A DNA stretch of 64,000 bases from Nostocoides sp. HKS02 (lineage in GTDB: Bacteria; Actinomycetota; Actinomycetes; Actinomycetales; Dermatophilaceae), in NCBI RefSeq assembly GCF_009707485.1, contig NZ_CP046121.1, positions 3,418,452 through 3,482,451 on the forward strand, given 5' to 3'. Numbering within the stretch: position 1 is the first letter of the stretch; each line of letters opens with the position of its first letter. Shown here piece by piece: positions 61,475 to 64,000 of the stretch. The translations under genes were made by a program, and so were the position numbers. The notes under the pieces were generated by a model that was not told where the DNA came from, did no database searches, and saw only the letters and a list, made by a program, of their open reading frames with translations.

Positions 61475-62455
61475 TCAGGGGACGAGCAGCAGCTTGCCGG
61501 TCGTGCGGCGTGCCTCGAGGTCGTCGTATGCCGCCGCCGCCTCCTCGAGGGGGTAGCGGCCCCCGACCTCGAGGCGCAGGTGGCCCGCGGCCAGCGAACC
61601 GAGCACCGAGGTGCCGCGTTCGACGAGCTCGGCGCGGGTCGCGATGTAGTGGCCCAGCGTGGGGCGGGTGAGGAACAGCGACCCACCGGAGTTGAGCCGC
61701 TGGATGTCGAAGGGCGCGACCTGGCCGCTCGAGCCACCGAAGAGCACCATCATGCCCCGCGGCCGCAGCGAGCCGAGCGAGGCGTCGAAGGTCGACTTGC
61801 CCACCCCGTCGTAGACGACATCGACGCCCCGTCCGCCGTTGGCGGCCCGGACCTCGGCGGCCAGGTCGGTCGCGTCCCGGTAGTTGATGGCTGCCGCGGC
61901 GCCGAGCTCGCGGGCGATGCCGAGCTTGTCCGCGGACCCCGCCGTGGCGATGACCTTGCCCCGCTTGGCCGTGATCATCTGGACCAGCAGCTGACCCACG
62001 CCGCCGGCCGCGGCGTGGACAAGCGCCACCGTGCCCGCTCCCACGGCATACGTCGAGTTCACCAGGTAGTGGGCGGTCATGCCCTGGAGCATCGCCGCAG
62101 CGGCGACCTCGAGGTCGAGGCCGGCGGGAACCGGCACGAGCGTCGAGGCGGAGCGGTTCACCAGGGTGGCTGCCGCGCCCAGGCCGCCACCCCAGGCGAC
62201 CCGGTCGCCCTCGTCCAGCGACTCGACGCCGGGGCCGACGGCCACGACGGTGCCCGCCCCCTCGGAACAGGAGACGAACGGGGTTGGCAGCGGGTAGACG
62301 CCCTGGCGCTGGTAGACGTCGATGAAGTTGACGCCCACGGCAGCCACCGCCACCGTCACCTCACCCGGCCCGGGGGGAGCGACGTCGACCTCTCGCACCT
62401 CCAGGACCGAGGAGTCGCCGGTACGGGGGACCACGAGTGCGCGCGCTGAAGTCAC
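61475..62455 (-). CDS. Quinone oxidoreductase (zeta-crystallin/QOR type)
   Basis: 326 residues of the MDR family. [33 protein letters not shown] and nucleotide motif [20 protein letters not shown] typify QOR (NADPH:quinone reductase). No zinc ligands. Likely reduces quinones or quinone-like compounds with NADPH. Single gene, convergent with none; 43 nt downstream of it the polymerase gene starts on the same strand, so weak co-transcription is possible. Confidence 0.9.
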   Translation of the reverse strand: MTSARALVVPRTGDSSVLEVREVDVAPPGPGEVTVAVAAVGVNFIDVYQRQGVYPLPTPFVSCSEGAGTVVAVGPGVESLDEGDRVAWGGGLGAAATLVNRSASTLVPVPAGLDLEVAAAAMLQGMTAHYLVNSTYAVGAGTVALVHAAAGGVGQLLVQMITAKRGKVIATAGSADKLGIARELGAAAAINYRDATDLAAEVRAANGGRGVDVVYDGVGKSTFDASLGSLRPRGMMVLFGGSSGQVAPFDIQRLNSGGSLFLTRPTLGHYIATRAELVERGTSVLGSLAAGHLRLEVGGRYPLEEAAAAYDDLEARRTTGKLLLVP

Positions 62456-62566
62456 CTCGCCACTGTAGGCCGACCCCGCCTGGCACCTGCGGCACCCGGC
62501 GATGAGTTCTGGCCAGCGTGGGAGTCTGATCTGGTGCAGGCGGCACCATTCTGGAGGAGGTCGGTG

Positions 62567-62854
62567 ATGGACGAGGAGTTCACCGCGGAGCTGGTCACGA
62601 GCCCCAACCCGGGCGGCTGGACGTATGTCGTGTGGCCGCGCTCAGCCGAGTACTTCGGCACCCGGGGCCTGGTGAAGGTGCGCGGCACGGTCGACGGCGT
62701 TCCGTTCGAGAGCTCGTTCATGGCGCTGGGCGACGGCACCCACAAGCTGCCGGTCAAGGCCGCGGTCCGCACGGCGATCGGCAAGACCACCGGTGACGAG
62801 GTGACGGTCCGGCTGGTCGAGCGCGTGGACCGCCCCGACCCTCGATCCACCTAG
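62567..62854 (+). CDS. DUF1905 domain protein
   Basis: 95 residues, one DUF1905 barrel: [40 protein letters not shown] and [20 protein letters not shown], typical of the family, which is found alone or fused to YdeI-like domains. Function unknown. GGAGGAGG lies before ATG 62567. The last 4 bp overlap the convergent UDG gene. Confidence 0.9.
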   Translation: MDEEFTAELVTSPNPGGWTYVVWPRSAEYFGTRGLVKVRGTVDGVPFESSFMALGDGTHKLPVKAAVRTAIGKTTGDEVTVRLVERVDRPDPRST

Positions 62855-63672
62855 AGCCGGGCGATCGCGGCGTCGAGCATCGCCTCGGTGAGCTTGCCGG
62901 TGAAGGTGTTCTGCTGGCTGACGTGGTAGCTGCCGACGAGCCGCACCTCGCGCCCGTCGGGCGCGGTCAAGGCAACCTCGACGCCGTGGCCGAACCGCGG
63001 TTTGGGTCGCGGGACCGCCCAGCCCAGTCGGCGGGCGGCGCCCAACGTCGCGTCCCAGGCGATGGACCCGAGCGCCAGCACCGAGCGCAGGCGCGGTGCG
63101 GCCAGCTCGAGGTCGCGGTCCAGCCACGGGGCGCAGGCGGCCTTCTCGGCCAGGGTGGGCTTGTTGGCCGGGGGAGCGCAGCGCACCGTCGCCACGATCC
63201 GTATGCCGCGCAGCTCCAGCCCGTCGCCGCTCGCCCACGAGTCGGGCTGGGTGGCGTACCCGGCACGGAACAGCGCGGCATACAGCCAGTCGCCCGAACG
63301 GTCGCCGGTGAACATGCGCCCGGTGCGGTTGGTGCCGTTCGCGGCAGGCGCCAGCCCCACGATGAGGCGCTCGGCCGTCGGGTCGCCGAACCCCGGGCCC
63401 GGGCGCCCCCAGTACGGCTGCTCGGCGAAGGAGGCACGCCGTCCACTCGTGGCGACCGCCTCGCGCCACTGGACCAGGCGCGGGCACGCGCGGCAGACGC
63501 TGATCCGCGCGTCGAGCTCGGCGACCGAGTCGACCGACCGAGCCAGCGAGCTGACCTGGTCCGGCGTGAGGGCCACCGGAGTCGTCGGGGTAGCGGGGTC
63601 GCCCGGCCACCCCGTGCCTGCGGGGACCGGCGAGTCGAACCGTTGGCCGGTCACCGGGTGCTCGCAGCTCAT
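62851..63672 (-). CDS. Uracil-DNA glycosylase family 5 (UdgB-like)
   Basis: 273 residues. Motif A is [20 protein letters not shown], the family 5 signature that lacks the catalytic Asp of other UDGs, and motif B is [11 protein letters not shown]. Cysteines at CRACPRL, TVRCAPP and AACAPWL fit the 4Fe-4S cluster of families 4 and 5. It removes uracil and some deaminated purines from DNA. Start ATG 63672 is divergent from uvrD/pcrA by 45 nt. Repair genes (dinB2, udgB, helicase) cluster at this end. Confidence 0.9.
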   Translation of the reverse strand: MSCEHPVTGQRFDSPVPAGTGWPGDPATPTTPVALTPDQVSSLARSVDSVAELDARISVCRACPRLVQWREAVATSGRRASFAEQPYWGRPGPGFGDPTAERLIVGLAPAANGTNRTGRMFTGDRSGDWLYAALFRAGYATQPDSWASGDGLELRGIRIVATVRCAPPANKPTLAEKAACAPWLDRDLELAAPRLRSVLALGSIAWDATLGAARRLGWAVPRPKPRFGHGVEVALTAPDGREVRLVGSYHVSQQNTFTGKLTEAMLDAAIARL

Positions 63673-63717
63673 GGGCTGAACCTATCTGTCGCCCGTGGCA
63701 CGTAGGCTGGAGCCGAT

Positions 63718-64000
63718 ATGAGCACGCTGTTCGACGACCTCTTCCCCGAGCCCGGCACCCGACCGACGGCAGCGGCTGCCCGCGCGACCGCCGTCGACGA
63801 GCGCGGCGTCCCCACCTGGGCCCAGGCGGCCGCCGAGGGCAGCGGTCCCGACGACGGCGCCGCCCACCGCGCCGACCCCGAGACCCTCCTCGAGGGACTC
63901 AACCCGCAGCAACGCGCGGCCGTCCTCCACGAGGGCAGCCCGTTGCTCATCGTCGCGGGGGCCGGGTCGGGCAAGACCCGGGTGCTCACCAACCGGATCG
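63718..64000 (+). CDS. UvrD/PcrA-family DNA helicase, partial
   Basis: N-terminal 94 residues only; the gene leaves the window. After an acidic, variable N-terminus, [20 protein letters not shown] is the Q-motif and [17 protein letters not shown] contains the Walker A of superfamily 1A helicases, typical of actinobacterial PcrA/UvrD1. TAGGCT (63703-63708) is 9 nt before ATG 63718 and may be the -10 of a nearly leaderless mRNA. Name is not fixed until the rest is seen. Confidence 0.9.
   Translation, partial: MSTLFDDLFPEPGTRPTAAAARATAVDERGVPTWAQAAAEGSGPDDGAAHRADPETLLEGLNPQQRAAVLHEGSPLLIVAGAGSGKTRVLTNRI

Overview
The window is GC-rich, densely coded chromosomal DNA from an actinobacterium. Inferred markers are a WhiD/WhiB3-type WhiB protein, an ECF factor of the SigE family, GroES-GroEL1 with a His-rich tail under CIRCE control, MurT/GatD, a mycobacterial-style DinB2, GuaB3 beside GuaB, many GTG starts, and -10 boxes of the form TANNNT placed directly before start codons. 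The overall flavour fits the Intrasporangiaceae (Janibacter, Phycicoccus, Knoellia, Tetrasphaera type), but genus cannot be fixed from sequence alone. I saw no phage, insertion sequence, CRISPR array, tRNA or rRNA.

Layout. 1-14.5 kb holds short, mostly unlinked accessory genes: a sugar acetyltransferase fragment, methyltransferase, lone receiver, two VOC proteins, hydrolase, cupin/TetR pair, DUF2975/HTH pair with a perfect palindrome upstream, two DHFR-like reductases, a DeoC-like protein without catalytic residues, quinone reductase, SnoaL-like, cNMP-binding, PAP2, secreted and flavoprotein genes. 14.6-21 kb has a MarR-controlled MFS exporter, a membrane molybdopterin protein, GNAT, TetR, cupin and a THUMP-like methyltransferase. 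21-23.3 kb is groES-groEL, with two CIRCE operators, a promoter, a 19-bp perfect hairpin between the genes and a terminator. 23.4-25.5 kb has a sigma factor with its downstream membrane partner, an S4 protein and WhiB.

25.7-34.8 kb is the guaB - guaB3 - penicillin acylase - aldehyde dehydrogenase - cholesterol-oxidase-like block, reminiscent of mycobacterial guaB2-guaB3-choD. 35.2-38.8 kb is a strongly asymmetric heterodimeric ABC exporter. 38.9-45.8 kb carries SURF1, DUF3817, guaA, YihY, PlsC and murT-gatD. 45.8-49.9 kb has a DUF4118 protein divergent from kdpDE, with no Kdp pump genes. 50.1-53.8 kb is an envelope/glycoconjugate group (LPG-synthase-like membrane protein, PIG-L deacetylase, GT4, Nudix). 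53.8-57.7 kb is a PspC three-component envelope-stress module resembling EsrISR. 57.8-60.3 kb is a single-protein PAS-GAF-kinase-receiver-ANTAR sensor. The right end has DinB2, quinone reductase, DUF1905, UDG family 5 and the start of a UvrD/PcrA helicase.

Two window-wide signals matter. First, the heptamer GTATGCC/GGCATAC is far more common than composition predicts and drags rare codons (TAT, GCA, ATA) into genes. Second, four genes (guaB, aldehyde dehydrogenase, guaA, the LPG-synthase-like gene) each carry one extra base in or beside a short homopolymer. Since guaA and guaB are housekeeping genes, sequence or assembly errors are the likeliest cause.
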